The translations under genes were made by a program, and so were the position numbers. Below the pieces are notes generated by a model. It saw nothing but the letters and a program-made list of their open reading frames with translations. It had not been told where the DNA came from and searched no databases. A stretch of 64,000 nt of DNA from JALHST01 sp038316335 (GTDB lineage Bacteria; Bacteroidota; Bacteroidia; Flavobacteriales; Flavobacteriaceae): contig JBBQAM010000004.1 in NCBI GenBank assembly GCA_038316335.1, positions 98,777 to 162,776 on the forward strand, read 5' to 3'. How positions within the stretch are numbered: position 1 is the stretch's first letter; each line of letters starts with the position of its first letter. Shown piece after piece: positions 18,443-28,343 of this stretch.

Positions 18443-19684
18443 ATGATACGTAACGCGCATTGGGCCATCTTTAGTATCAATTCATCGCATAAAAGTGACT
18501 TTATAAATGACTTATTAAACGGACGTGTTTCCCCAGTATTTAGGCACCTAAAAGGTTTGCAGGGGGCACTATTCTCAAAAATCGCCCTAGATGTCTATTT
18601 AGAAGATGAGGACCGTCACGACACAAAAGTCCTTACAGGAATGTCGTCCCAAAAATTACGGTCGATGTCGAGCGGGGAACAGAAAAAAGCGCTGTTGCGT
18701 TTTCTATTGAAATCGAAACCCGATTTTATGATTCTCGATGACCCCTTTGACAACCTTGACACCGATGCCCAGGCAACACTCAGGAAAACGCTGCGGGCAA
18801 TGGCACCAACCACCACCATGATTCAGATCTTCAGTCGAAAAGTAGATATACTTCCGTTTATAACCAATTTCGCCGAGTTACAAAAAACCGAACTACGCGA
18901 GCTTGAGGGTTCCGAATTTCAAGCACCCATTCAGTTCAACGCGCAACAAAGGTTACCTGAACCGCTTCATAAGATAGATTTCGAGGGCCCTATTTTAATT
19001 CAACTTGATCAAATTTCAGTAGCTTATAGTACCAAACGCATTTTAAAAAAAATCGACTGGACGATACGGAAAGGAGATTTTTGGCAACTAATGGGCAAAA
19101 ATGGCAGTGGTAAGACCACGATTCTTTCAATGATAACAGGCGAGAATCCCAAAGGTTACGGTCAACGGCTTTTCATCTTTGGCAGGCAGAAAGGAAGCGG
19201 TGAAACCATTTGGGATATCAAGAAAAAGATAGGGTATTTTACCCCGGCCATGACCGATAAATTCAAAGGTCACCATACGGTCGAGCACATGATTATCTCT
19301 GGTCTGTTTGATTCGATAGGCCTTTATCTAAAACCAACCGAAGCCCAGACACGCTTGGCGAAGGAGTGGTTGCAGTTGATCGCCATGTGGGATTTGAAAG
19401 ATTCATTGTTCAGTGATTTAACACTTGGTCAGCAGCGGTTGGTAATGACTACCCGGGCCATGGTGAAACATCCTTTACTCCTTATTCTTGACGAACCCAC
19501 AGCCGGACTCGATGATGCTTCTGCGGCGTTCGTGGTCGCTTTGGTCAACAAAATTGCAACAGAAAGTGATACGGCCATTCTTTTTGTTTCCCATCGAAAA
19601 GAGCCAGGCTTGCATCCCCAATCTATATATGAGTTAACAATGTCGAAAACAGGTTCTACTGGTCGCGTATTGGAAGTCTCGTAA
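18443..19684 (+). CDS. ModF-like tandem ABC ATPase, first P-loop degenerate
   Basis: 413 residues with two ABC nucleotide-binding halves and no membrane segments. The first half has a signature (LRSMSSGEQKK) and Walker B (FMILDDPFDNLD), but at the P-loop position reads INSSHKSDF instead of GxxGxGKS. The second half is complete: GKNGSGKTT, LTLGQQRL and LLILDEPTAGLDD. This build matches ModF/PhrA-type proteins, once linked to molybdate but of uncertain role. No transporter membrane subunit is nearby. It is divergent from ccsBA. Confidence 0.8.
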   Translation: MIRNAHWAIFSINSSHKSDFINDLLNGRVSPVFRHLKGLQGALFSKIALDVYLEDEDRHDTKVLTGMSSQKLRSMSSGEQKKALLRFLLKSKPDFMILDDPFDNLDTDAQATLRKTLRAMAPTTTMIQIFSRKVDILPFITNFAELQKTELRELEGSEFQAPIQFNAQQRLPEPLHKIDFEGPILIQLDQISVAYSTKRILKKIDWTIRKGDFWQLMGKNGSGKTTILSMITGENPKGYGQRLFIFGRQKGSGETIWDIKKKIGYFTPAMTDKFKGHHTVEHMIISGLFDSIGLYLKPTEAQTRLAKEWLQLIAMWDLKDSLFSDLTLGQQRLVMTTRAMVKHPLLLILDEPTAGLDDASAAFVVALVNKIATESDTAILFVSHRKEPGLHPQSIYELTMSKTGSTGRVLEVS

Positions 19685-19817
19685 GGTCGAAGAATCCACA
19701 AAATTTCAGCATATCCTAATAATCGATACATCCTAGTGGTAGCGCATCCAATCGGACTGAAGTAAATTGAGAAGAAGAAACCAAAAAGTGGCCTTAACGG
19801 TGTTAATATCGTACATA

Positions 19818-19847
19818 AAAAAAAGCCGTTCAAAGACGGCTTTTTTT
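19818..19847. terminator. Bidirectional terminator
   Basis: A run of As, then GCCGT-TCAAAG-ACGGC and a run of Ts between the convergent ModF-like and secDF genes. It works in either direction. Confidence 0.85.
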
Positions 19848-19862
19848 ATTTTCATGTATTTC

Positions 19863-22826
19863 TTATACTTTCCCGGCCTTCACGTCTTTTTTCAAGAAAT
19901 CATACATTACGGGAGTTGCAATGAACAAGGATGAATAGGTTCCTACCACGATACCAACGATCATGGCAAACATAAAACCACGTAATGATTCCCCCCCAAA
20001 AACGAAGATGGCAATCAATACAACCAAGGTTGTAGAGGAGGTGTTCAAGGTTCTTCCCAAAGTACTGTTCAATGCAGAATTCGTATTTTCACCTGATTTC
20101 CAACCTCTTTCTGCTACTATTTCACGAATACGGTCAAAAACGATTACCGTATCGTTCAAGGAGTACCCTATAACCGTCAGTATCGCCGCCACAAAAGCTT
20201 GATCGATTTCCATGTTAAAAGGCATGATTTTCCCAAACAAGGAGAAGACCCCTAATACCATGAGCACGTCGTGAAATACAGCTACTACGGCACCCAGTGA
20301 AAATTGCCACTTACGGAAACGAAATAAGATATATAAGAAGACTACCGCTAAAGACCCTACAATGGCTAAAAAGGCGTTTTTCTTGATATCATCAGCAATG
20401 GTAGGGCCCACCTTTCGATATTTCATAACACCCACATTGTCATTGGGACCTCCAGGAACAAATTCCTGAAAGGTAGTACCATCTGGCATGTATTTCTGCA
20501 GGGTAGTGTACAATTTATCCAAGATTTCATCATCAACTTCGGTACCCTCAACATCCACCTTATAATTAGTGGTTACCATAATTTGGTTGGCGTCACCAAG
20601 GGTCTTGGCACTCGCACTCCCTAAGACTTTGGTTAGGTCATTGGTGATTTCGGACGGATTTACCGGGTCAACAAAACGAATCTGATAGTTTCTACCCCCT
20701 ACAAAATCGACCCCTTGTTGCAGGCCTGGGCCAAAAAACAAAGACCAAAGCCCAATGACGACCAACGTACTAGAAACGACATAGGCGATTTTACGTTTCG
20801 AAAGGAAATCAAAATTGGCACCGGTGAACAGGTTTTTGGTCAATGCGGTGCTAAAGTCCAACCTTCTCTCCCGAGCACTAAGATACCAGTCAATCAGCAA
20901 TCGGGTTATAAAGATTGCGGTGAACAATGACGTAAGGATACCAATTAATAAGGTGGTTGCAAACCCTTTGATGGGCCCCGAACCAAAAAGGAACAAAATT
21001 AAAGCAGTCAGACCAGTGGTAATGTTCGCATCCAAAATCGAGGAAAGCGCATTGTCAAATCCATCGGCCACAGCTTGGCGTTTCCCTTTACCCTTGGCCA
21101 TTTCTTCCTTAATACGTTCATAGATGATCACGTTCGCATCGACCGACATCCCCAAAGTTAATACGATACCTGCAATCCCAGGTAAGGTCAAGACGGCATT
21201 AAGACTCACGAGCACCCCAAAGATCAATAGAATATTTAGCAAGAGTGCAATATCGGCGAAGACCCCAGCCCTACCATAATAAAAGATCATCCATACCAAC
21301 ACGATTACCATCGCGATCATAAAGGAATTGAAGCCGCTATTGATGGCTTCTTGGCCTAAGGAAGGCCCAACAACAAATGAATCGATTATCTCTGCAGAAG
21401 CCGGCAATTTACCCGCCCTAAGCACATTGGCAATATCCTTTGTCTCATTTACGGTAAATTTTCCGGTTATTTCGGAGCGACCTCCTGAAATAGGGCCTGA
21501 AGAAACCCCTGGGGCTGTATATACCTTATTGTCCAAAACGATTGCAATCCCTGTTTGGTTCGTGTAGGCATCCCCTGTTAATTTTTCCCATTCCTTGGCA
21601 CCCTTGGTATTCATGGTCATTGAAACGGCGGGCTTTCCGAATTGATCAAAATCATCCCGGGCATCGCTTACGACATCTCCACTAATTCTAGGCGTTCCTT
21701 CCCGATTTGATTTTAATGCGTATAAATCTACCACCTCGGTTTCTGGCGTGGAAGGTCGTTCCCAAACGAACCTTGTAAACTGAATATCAGCTGGTAAAAG
21801 TCTACGTATTTCGGGCATTCTCAGGTATTCGCCAACTTTGGCCGTATCCTTGATAGCTGCCCTGAACATAGCATTGCTGCCAGGATTCGCTGGCAATAAA
21901 AGATTGAACAAAGGATTCACTTGGTTGGCTATGTCTAGGGAATCTGAAGCAACATCCGACAAGAGGGAGTCAATCTCGGACTCTTCCTTTTGTGGTTGCT
22001 CCACTTTCGTGGTATCGACCATTGACTTCAATCGCTCATTAGCAGCAACGATAAACGTACTAAAACTTTGATTGCTTTGCGGATAGGTCTCCCAAAATTC
22101 AAGTTGTGCGGTACTCGATAATAGGTCTTGTGCACGCGCAATATCCCGGGCTCCCGGAAGCTCTACCAAGATTCTGCCTGAGCTACCTTCACGCTGAATA
22201 TTTGGCTGGGTTACTCCAAAACCATCGATACGCTCGCGTAATACTTCAAAGGCGGAAGATATTGATTCGTCGATCTTTCTACGGATAATAGGTTTTACCT
22301 CATCATCGCTCATTTGAAAGTTTACGGCATCACTGAGACCTTTATTCGCAAAAATATCGGGTGATGCCAATTTGGTGTCTCCCTTAATTTTGTCGAATGC
22401 CTCGAAAAATAAATTAATATAGGTGTCATCGCTATTTTTGGAAGCTGTATCGGCATCGGCCAAGGCTTTATTGAAAATCGGATTTTTAGTGTTATTGGCA
22501 AGGCCTTTCAAAATATCCTTCACTGAAATCTGCAAGGTAACATTGATACCCCCTTTCAGATCAAGACCCTTGTTCAATTCCTTTTTCTTGGCCTCATTGT
22601 AATCGGTAAAACCAAGGATGGGATTACTTCCGATCGAATCAAGATAGCTTGCCTCTAGGGCCTCGCGTCTTGCGACATAATCATTTTCAGTATTGGAAAC
22701 ACGGCTGGCAGCGAAGACCTTAGCCTCCTTTTCAACCTTACTAGCGATAAAAGTATACGAGAGTTGATAGATACTTACGAGTCCGAATAAAAGGGCAAAA
22801 AGCTTTACAAGTCCTTTATTTTGCAT
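19863..22826 (-). CDS. secDF: Protein translocase SecDF fusion
   Basis: 987 residues, the fused form common in Bacteroidota. It uses proton motive force to pull secreted proteins through SecYEG from the periplasmic side. The SecD half has LNKGLDLKGGINVTLQ, ELPGARD and TGKFTVNETKDIANVLRAGKLPA. The first RND-type membrane block has LTLGMSVDANVIIYERIKEE. The SecF half begins near residue 640, with GVDFVGGRNYQIRF and TVIGYSLNDTVIVFDRIRE. A well-formed promoter lies 41 bp upstream. Confidence 0.97.
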   Translation of the reverse strand: MQNKGLVKLFALLFGLVSIYQLSYTFIASKVEKEAKVFAASRVSNTENDYVARREALEASYLDSIGSNPILGFTDYNEAKKKELNKGLDLKGGINVTLQISVKDILKGLANNTKNPIFNKALADADTASKNSDDTYINLFFEAFDKIKGDTKLASPDIFANKGLSDAVNFQMSDDEVKPIIRRKIDESISSAFEVLRERIDGFGVTQPNIQREGSSGRILVELPGARDIARAQDLLSSTAQLEFWETYPQSNQSFSTFIVAANERLKSMVDTTKVEQPQKEESEIDSLLSDVASDSLDIANQVNPLFNLLLPANPGSNAMFRAAIKDTAKVGEYLRMPEIRRLLPADIQFTRFVWERPSTPETEVVDLYALKSNREGTPRISGDVVSDARDDFDQFGKPAVSMTMNTKGAKEWEKLTGDAYTNQTGIAIVLDNKVYTAPGVSSGPISGGRSEITGKFTVNETKDIANVLRAGKLPASAEIIDSFVVGPSLGQEAINSGFNSFMIAMVIVLVWMIFYYGRAGVFADIALLLNILLIFGVLVSLNAVLTLPGIAGIVLTLGMSVDANVIIYERIKEEMAKGKGKRQAVADGFDNALSSILDANITTGLTALILFLFGSGPIKGFATTLLIGILTSLFTAIFITRLLIDWYLSARERRLDFSTALTKNLFTGANFDFLSKRKIAYVVSSTLVVIGLWSLFFGPGLQQGVDFVGGRNYQIRFVDPVNPSEITNDLTKVLGSASAKTLGDANQIMVTTNYKVDVEGTEVDDEILDKLYTTLQKYMPDGTTFQEFVPGGPNDNVGVMKYRKVGPTIADDIKKNAFLAIVGSLAVVFLYILFRFRKWQFSLGAVVAVFHDVLMVLGVFSLFGKIMPFNMEIDQAFVAAILTVIGYSLNDTVIVFDRIREIVAERGWKSGENTNSALNSTLGRTLNTSSTTLVVLIAIFVFGGESLRGFMFAMIVGIVVGTYSSLFIATPVMYDFLKKDVKAGKV

Positions 22827-22866
22827 GGGTTGAATATATTTTAGCGATGCATTTATTAAATGCGTG

Positions 22867-22897
22867 CAAATATATGATTTACCCTAGGAATTGACAA
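22867..22897 (-). promoter_or_regulatory. Bacteroidota-type promoter of secDF
   Basis: On the minus strand TTG (22897-22895), a 20-bp spacer, then TATATTTG (22874-22867), which matches the -33/-7 consensus TTG-N19/20-TAnnTTTG. The -7 box is 41 bp before the ATG. Confidence 0.65.
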
Positions 22898-22924
22898 TAT
22901 ATATTTAGTAGTAATTAAAAAAAC

Positions 22925-22956
22925 GAACTACACCCCGCAATTACGGCGTGTAGTTC
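22925..22956 (-). terminator. Terminator-like hairpin after mdh
   Basis: GAACTACAC (22925-22933) and GTGTAGTTC (22948-22956) are perfect arms, extended by inner CCG/CGG pairing. It follows the mdh stop by about 20 bp. Confidence 0.65.
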
Positions 22957-22976
22957 TATAAAAATCAGAGAATTCC

Positions 22977-23903
22977 TTAAAGGGTTAGAAGATTATTGGT
23001 AGTGGTGACCCCTTCAGCACTTTCCTTCATTTTTGCTTTTTCGGCACTGCTAAGGGGTATATCAACGATTTTCTCAATACCATTTTTTCCTAAAATCACC
23101 GGAACACCAATACATATGTCCTTTAGGCCATATTCGCCATCCAAAAAGGTCGAACATGGAAATAACTTCTTTTGATCACAGGCTATGGCTTGAACCAGGG
23201 CCGAGACTGCAGCACCGGGAGCATACCAGGCACTCGTTCCCAATAATTTGGTCAAGGTAGCTCCACCGACTTTGGTGTCTTCAGAGACTTGCGCCAAACG
23301 ATCGGAGGATAAAAACTCGGAAACCTTGATACTATTTCTTGTGGCATGGGATACCAAAGGTACCATCCCAGTATCACTATGACCTCCTATTACCATACCA
23401 TCAACATCGGATATCGGAGCTCCCAAGGCCTCGGCGAGGCGATATTTAAAACGGGCACTGTCTAGCGCACCTCCCATGCCAATGATCTTGTTCTTTGGCA
23501 ATCCGGTCGTCTTGTGAACCAGATAGGTCATGGTATCCATTGGGTTGCTCACTACGATCAAAGTTACCTTCGGTGAATGCTGTATTAGATTCGACGCTAC
23601 GGTTTTTACGATTCCTGCATTGATGCCGATCAATTCTTCGCGCGTCATACCGGGCTTTCTTGGAATCCCCGAGGTAATCACCGCAATGTCGCTACCAGCA
23701 GTCAGGGCATAATCATTGGTAACCCCAGTGATCTTAGTATCGAAACCGTTTAATGAGGCACATTGCATCAAATCCATGGCCTTGCCTTCGGCATAGCCTT
23801 CCTTGATATCTAACAATACCACTTCTGATGCAAAATTCTTGATAGCAATATATTCGGCACAACTCGCACCTACGGCGCCTGCCCCTACGACGGTAATTTT
23901 CAT
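22977..23903 (-). CDS. mdh: Malate dehydrogenase (LDH-like type)
   Basis: 308 residues, as expected. It oxidises malate to oxaloacetate with NAD in the citric acid cycle. The Rossmann motif is VVGAGAVGASCAEYI at the N-terminus, Asp after it (VVLLDIKEG) favours NAD over NADP, the substrate loop reads ITSGIPRKPGMTREEL with the Arg residues of malate dehydrogenases, and the catalytic His lies in VIGGHSDTGMVPL. A -7-like motif (TATTTTTG on the minus strand, 23942-23935) is 31 bp upstream but lacks a -33 box. Confidence 0.96.
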   Translation of the reverse strand: MKITVVGAGAVGASCAEYIAIKNFASEVVLLDIKEGYAEGKAMDLMQCASLNGFDTKITGVTNDYALTAGSDIAVITSGIPRKPGMTREELIGINAGIVKTVASNLIQHSPKVTLIVVSNPMDTMTYLVHKTTGLPKNKIIGMGGALDSARFKYRLAEALGAPISDVDGMVIGGHSDTGMVPLVSHATRNSIKVSEFLSSDRLAQVSEDTKVGGATLTKLLGTSAWYAPGAAVSALVQAIACDQKKLFPCSTFLDGEYGLKDICIGVPVILGKNGIEKIVDIPLSSAEKAKMKESAEGVTTTNNLLTL

Positions 23904-24152
23904 ATTTGAGTTTTTACTTAGATTTTTAATGGTTCAAAAATACAGAATTTAACAGATAAATGGGTCCGAAATATACTTTTATATCGTCGCCTACCGAAAT
24001 TATATAAGGTGCCAAAACGGCACTTGTTAAAAAAAGAAGTCGTTCAACGAAGAAAAATAAAATAAGATGTCGTACGTCGATTCTTTGCAATACGGAACCG
24101 CCTAAGAGCGTTAAATTCAGTAGAAAACCCCGAATCAAAAAAAACCTACCCG

Positions 24153-24524
24153 ATGAAAAAACTCTTTTCATTCGTTGCACTTGTCGGAATTATTTTTATC
24201 AGCAATTGCTCTCGTATCCCTGAAAACAACGATCCCGTTATCGGCGTTTGGACCCGGTTGGAAGTACAAACCGTGAACGCATCTGAAAAACATATTATTC
24301 GCAGGGAATGGATATTCAATGACGCCTATCTCGGCAGATTTCACAGCATCGAAGATGGAAAGATCGTAATTAAGACCGATTTTAAATGGAAACTTGAAAA
24401 TGGCAAATATAGCATATCCTATCCGGGCATTGACAGGCCGACTGATGTGGTTATTATGAAAACCGTTCCCGAAAGTGCACTTTTAGAACGCATTGATGGT
24501 TTTCAAATGGCAGCCAGAGAGTAG
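24153..24524 (+). CDS. Small lipoprotein of unknown function
   Basis: 123 residues. A signal peptide ends in a lipobox (FISNC, Cys19). The mature part opens with DPVIGVWTRLEV and continues with short beta strands (FKWKLENGKYSISYPG), a pattern seen in small lipocalin-like lipoproteins. It is divergent from mdh and followed by a strong terminator, so it is a single-gene unit. No specific family was recognised. Confidence 0.7.
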   Translation: MKKLFSFVALVGIIFISNCSRIPENNDPVIGVWTRLEVQTVNASEKHIIRREWIFNDAYLGRFHSIEDGKIVIKTDFKWKLENGKYSISYPGIDRPTDVVIMKTVPESALLERIDGFQMAARE

Positions 24525-24587
24525 CTTTCAAATAAAAACATGGTATTTCTTATAAATGGGATTAAGGCAATGTAATCATTGCAAAAA

Positions 24588-24624
24588 TCAAAAAAAGCGC
24601 CGCCCCCAAGCGGCGCTTTTTTGA
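24588..24624. terminator. Strong terminator
   Basis: TCAAAAAAGCGCCGC, a short loop, then its near-complete complement GCGGCGCTTTTTTGA. Positioned 64 bp after the small lipoprotein gene, and symmetrical enough to act on both strands. Confidence 0.9.
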
Positions 24625-25209
24625 TGGCCTTGGTTTTAGAACCTACTCAAAAACAAAACCCTTTGTAATACTAAATTCGAACTACTAAAGAACCATAAAA
24701 TAACGGTATCGACCATGAGACCGAAGATACCTTGTACTATGTACGTTAAGGTACCCGGATTCCTCACGAAAGGAGGCTGAATACATTGCCCTAGCCACTT
24801 CTACCCTATTCATGTTTATAAAATTTGTGATTTTTTCATTATACGATGTTATTCGATGAACGTAGCATCCCATTGGGGCACAACGACGTTCTTTTAGAAG
24901 AAGGAATATTCCCACTAAATAGTGTATTTTTACGATGAACTGTATTATTATTTCGATGAAATACACAAAATTACTGATCAAGATTGATTATCGGCCCATT
25001 GCATCGCTAAACGAAATGTCCCAGATATACAGTTTTCTGACCGATAGAAGGTGTCAGTACCTTCATTGCGCATTCGTTACACGCTTCATGGCCGGAGCTA
25101 CTGACACCGCCAATAACGAAGTTCCTTGTCGTAATAATAATTGATGCGGTAAGAATAAACGTATTAGCAGGTAGCCTTGTAGGAAGACTTAAAAAATTGG
25201 CATAAAATA
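24625..25209. other. Gene-free stretch with an inverted-repeat element
   Basis: About 585 bp with no gene I can support. Short open frames on both strands (for example 24935-25144 plus, 24685-24981 minus) lack recognisable domains. It contains an inverted-repeat element at 25048-25108, listed separately. Confidence 0.55.
25048..25108. repeat. Palindromic element with nested hairpins
   Basis: GGTGTCAGTA (25050-25059) and TACTGACACC (25099-25108) are perfect 10-bp arms 39 bp apart. The left arm is also part of a second hairpin GAAGGT-GTCAGT-ACCTTC (25048-25065). It could be a remnant of a small mobile element or REP-like repeat. Confidence 0.5.
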
Positions 25210-25229
25210 ACCCGATGTTTTCATCGGGT
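25210..25229 (-). terminator. Terminator after DUF6588-like gene
   Basis: ACCCGATG-TTTT-CATCGGGT, a perfect 8-bp stem, 27 bp after the stop of the minus-strand gene; followed on that strand by TTATTTTATG. Confidence 0.75.
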
Positions 25230-25256
25230 CTTCAATTATTCATAGTACTGGGTTGA

Positions 25257-26270
25257 TTACCGAAGTCCAAAATTAATCCCGACAGACAGGCTATTGAAGT
25301 CAGCCAGCGTATAATCGGCATTCAATCTGAAAAAGCCAAGTTTTAATTTCGCTCCAATGTTTGCACGTATGCCATTCACATCCTTGGCAATCGAAAACGG
25401 ATCGGTATAGGTTTGTTGAAATGGGCCTGATTTTACCTGATACGTTCCCAATAAATCAGTATTCGACTTCCCGGTCAGGTATCCAATTCCGCCATAAAAA
25501 TTGATGATGGGCAATTTGGTCGATACCACAGCTTGGAACACCCATGTGTTCATTACCACGTCTATTCGTTGATCCGCCCCGGCAATGACATCGGTATTGG
25601 TAAAATCATAGGTGCCATCGAGATGGGTATAGCCTATGAGGCCTGAAATGCTTACTGGAACTATTTTTCCGGCGGGCAGATACTGCGTAAATTCATGCTG
25701 CAACCCAATACCATAGAGACCTATAGCGACCTCATTGGTATTGATCTTTGGCAAAAACCTCGCCTTTATTTCAGTTCCCCTAGACAGTCCTACAGCAACC
25801 TGTAAGAAGGCCGACGGAACAAAATTAATGTTTTCTGAGGCCAGGCCCGTTGGAAGTTCAATATCAGCACGCTCTGTGATGCCTGGCGCAATCTCTGACT
25901 CGACATAGGCATTTATTCCCTTTATATCTCCTAAAGCGGTAGAAACCAATTTAGAAGGGCTGCCATCATCAAACTTTAAATTCTCATATTCGGCGGTATC
26001 CAATAAAAAGGTTTTCTTCGCATCCTTATTCTTGAAACTGGCCATATTGCAGATAATGGATATTTCAAAACCTCCAAGTGGTTTTGAATCTCCCGAATTG
26101 TACCAACCATTTGAGATGCTATGCATTGCCCCTTCTGAAACAGGCGATAAATAAGAATTTGCAAATTTTTCGGCATCCCCAAGGCCGGCCGCCAAAATAT
26201 CATTGAGATTGGTTTGGGACCAACTCTGAACGCTGATCAATACTAGAAGTAGGAAAAATACTCTTTTCAT
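25257..26270 (-). CDS. DUF6588-like secreted or outer-membrane protein
   Basis: About 337 residues from the second ATG (MKRVFFLLLVLISVQSWSQ), which gives a clean signal peptide; the frame runs six codons further upstream. The mature part starts NLNDILAAGLGDAEKFANSYLSPVSEGAMHSISNGWY, the pattern of the DUF6588 family, and continues with strands such as GIGLQHEFTQYLPAGKIVPVSISGLIGYTHLDG typical of a beta barrel, ending in ..VGINFGLR. It is probably in the outer membrane; function unknown. It follows gyrB on the same strand but a terminator separates them. Confidence 0.75.
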   Translation of the reverse strand: MKRVFFLLLVLISVQSWSQTNLNDILAAGLGDAEKFANSYLSPVSEGAMHSISNGWYNSGDSKPLGGFEISIICNMASFKNKDAKKTFLLDTAEYENLKFDDGSPSKLVSTALGDIKGINAYVESEIAPGITERADIELPTGLASENINFVPSAFLQVAVGLSRGTEIKARFLPKINTNEVAIGLYGIGLQHEFTQYLPAGKIVPVSISGLIGYTHLDGTYDFTNTDVIAGADQRIDVVMNTWVFQAVVSTKLPIINFYGGIGYLTGKSNTDLLGTYQVKSGPFQQTYTDPFSIAKDVNGIRANIGAKLKLGFFRLNADYTLADFNSLSVGINFGLR

Positions 26271-26293
26271 AATGTAAGTTTTCCCCAAAACTA

Positions 26294-26322
26294 AAAAACC
26301 TGCACCGATGGTGCAGGTTTTT
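26294..26322 (-). terminator. Terminator after gyrB
   Basis: CCTGCACC-GAT-GGTGCAGG flanked by A and T runs, 25 bp after the gyrB stop on the minus strand. Confidence 0.85.
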
Positions 26323-26341
26323 GTTGTGTAAGTACCGATTC

Positions 26342-28297
26342 TTATGCATCAATGTTCGCATACACGGCATTTTTCTCAATAAATTCCCTTCTTGGTGGTA
26401 CTTCATCCCCCATTAACATTGAGAAGATTCGATCGGCCTCGGTCGCGTTATCGATGGTAATTTGGCGTAGGGTCCTAAAATTCGGATTCATGGTAGTATC
26501 CCATAATTGTTCGGCATTCATTTCACCAAGACCCTTGTAGCGCTGTATATTGACACCCCCGCTATAACTTTCGGCAATGGCATCTCGTTCCTTATCATCC
26601 CATGCATACTGCTTTTTTGCTCCTTTTTTCACAAGATATAAGGGCGGTGTGGCAATATATACATGTCCTCCTTCGATCAATTCACGCATATATCGAAAGA
26701 AAAACGTCAATATCAAGGTCTCAATATGGCTTCCATCTACGTCGGCATCGCACATGATGACTACCTTATGATATCGCAATTTATCAAGGTTCAAGGCCTT
26801 ACTATCATCTTCGGTACCAATTGTCACCCCTAAAGCCGTATAGATGTTCTTTATTTCCTCGTTTTCAAATACCCGATGGGTCATGGCCTTTTCAACATTC
26901 AGGATTTTACCGCGCAAAGGCAGTATGGCCTGAAAGTTTCGGTCCCTACCTTGCTTAGCGGTTCCTCCTGCGGAATCACCCTCGACCAAAAATACTTCGC
27001 AAAGGGTAGGATCTTGTTCGGAACAATCGGAAAGTTTTCCGGGTAGGCCACCGATACTCATAACGGTCTTTCGCTGAACCATTTCGCGCGCCTTGGTGGC
27101 AGCATGCCTTGCTTGTGCCGCCAATATCACCTTTTGCACGATGATCTTGGCATCATCTGGATGTTCTTCCAGATAATCTGTCAACATTTCGGAAACTGCC
27201 TGTGAAACTGCTGCCGAAACTTCACGGTTTCCGAGTTTGGTCTTCGTCTGTCCTTCAAATTGGGGCTCTTGCACCTTCACCGAGATGATGGCTGTCAACC
27301 CTTCCCTAAAATCATCCCCTTGGACTTCAAACTTTAGTTTATCGAGCATCCCCGAGGCGTCGGCATATTTCTTTAAGGTAGTCGTAAGCCCTCTTCTAAA
27401 ACCGGATAGATGCGTACCGCCTTCGTGGGTATTGATATTATTGACATACGAATGGAGGTTTTCAGTATAGCTGGTATTGTAGATCATGGCCACCTCTACC
27501 GGGATATCATTTTTCTCGCCTTCCATGGCTATGACATTCTTGATTAAGGACTCCCGGTTACCATCCAAAAATTTAACGAATTCCTTCAGGCCTTCATCCG
27601 AATGAAAGGTTTCCGACACAAATTCACCTTTGTCATCCTTCTGACGTCTATCGGTCAATGAAAGGGTCACTCCTTTATTTAAAAAGGAAAGTTCACGCAT
27701 TCTATTAGCCAATGTCTCATAACTATATTCAATGGTCTGGCTAAATATCTGTGTATCGGGATGAAAGGTGACCATTGTACCTCTTTTTGTGGTTTCACCC
27801 ACACTTTTTACAGGATACATTGCCTTGCCACGTTCATACTCCTGCTCCCAGATTTTCCCATCACGATATACGGTCGCCTTCAAATGATCGGAAAGCGCAT
27901 TCACGACTGAAACCCCAACTCCATGAAGTCCACCGGAAACCTTATAGGAATCCTTGTCGAATTTGCCACCCGCACCGATTTTGGTCATGACCACCTCCAA
28001 GGCAGAAATACCTTCCTTTTTGTGAAGGTCAACAGGGATACCCCTTCCATTGTCGATGGTGGTAATTGAATTATCCTCATTGATAATGACCTCTATGGTA
28101 TCGCAATGGCCGCCCATTGCCTCATCGATAGAGTTATCGACCACTTCGTAGACCAAATGGTGTAGGCCCCGTATACCAATATCCCCAATGTACATAGAGG
28201 GGCGCATACGCACGTGTTCCATACCCTCCAGGGCCTGAATACTATCCGCCGAATATTTTTCCTTGTTTTCGTCTTTGTCTTTTGCTTCTTCGCTCAT
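26342..28297 (-). CDS. gyrB: DNA gyrase subunit B
   Basis: 651 residues from MSEEAKDKDENKEK; the frame extends 17 codons upstream, but a -7 promoter motif lies there, supporting this start. The ATPase part has YIGDIGIRGLHHLVYEVVDNSIDEA and GRGIPVD, GGLHGVGVSVVNALS. The TOPRIM part has VEGDSAGGTAKQGRDR, LPLRGKILNVEKA and DADVDGSHIETLILTFFFR. The C-terminal part has QRYKGLGEMNAEQLWDTTMNP. Length fits GyrB without an insert. ParE is a possible alternative but the sequence reads as GyrB. Confidence 0.95.
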   Translation of the reverse strand: MSEEAKDKDENKEKYSADSIQALEGMEHVRMRPSMYIGDIGIRGLHHLVYEVVDNSIDEAMGGHCDTIEVIINEDNSITTIDNGRGIPVDLHKKEGISALEVVMTKIGAGGKFDKDSYKVSGGLHGVGVSVVNALSDHLKATVYRDGKIWEQEYERGKAMYPVKSVGETTKRGTMVTFHPDTQIFSQTIEYSYETLANRMRELSFLNKGVTLSLTDRRQKDDKGEFVSETFHSDEGLKEFVKFLDGNRESLIKNVIAMEGEKNDIPVEVAMIYNTSYTENLHSYVNNINTHEGGTHLSGFRRGLTTTLKKYADASGMLDKLKFEVQGDDFREGLTAIISVKVQEPQFEGQTKTKLGNREVSAAVSQAVSEMLTDYLEEHPDDAKIIVQKVILAAQARHAATKAREMVQRKTVMSIGGLPGKLSDCSEQDPTLCEVFLVEGDSAGGTAKQGRDRNFQAILPLRGKILNVEKAMTHRVFENEEIKNIYTALGVTIGTEDDSKALNLDKLRYHKVVIMCDADVDGSHIETLILTFFFRYMRELIEGGHVYIATPPLYLVKKGAKKQYAWDDKERDAIAESYSGGVNIQRYKGLGEMNAEQLWDTTMNPNFRTLRQITIDNATEADRIFSMLMGDEVPPRREFIEKNAVYANIDA

Positions 28298-28335
28298 AAA
28301 ATAATAGGTTGTTCGACTTAATTTTGAGAATCCTG

Positions 28336-28343
28336 CAAATATA
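28336..28343 (-). promoter_or_regulatory. -7 promoter motif of gyrB
   Basis: Minus strand TATATTTG matches TAnnTTTG and lies 39 bp before the chosen ATG. A TTG at the -33 position was not found. Confidence 0.45.

Noticed and set aside
19429..19833. Minus-strand frame over the ModF-like gene end
   Set aside because: It is antisense to conserved ABC ATPase motifs and shows no domain.
24685..25144. Two short open frames in the 24.6-25.2 kb gap
   Set aside because: They overlap each other on opposite strands, lack a recognisable domain or promoter and contain the palindromic element.
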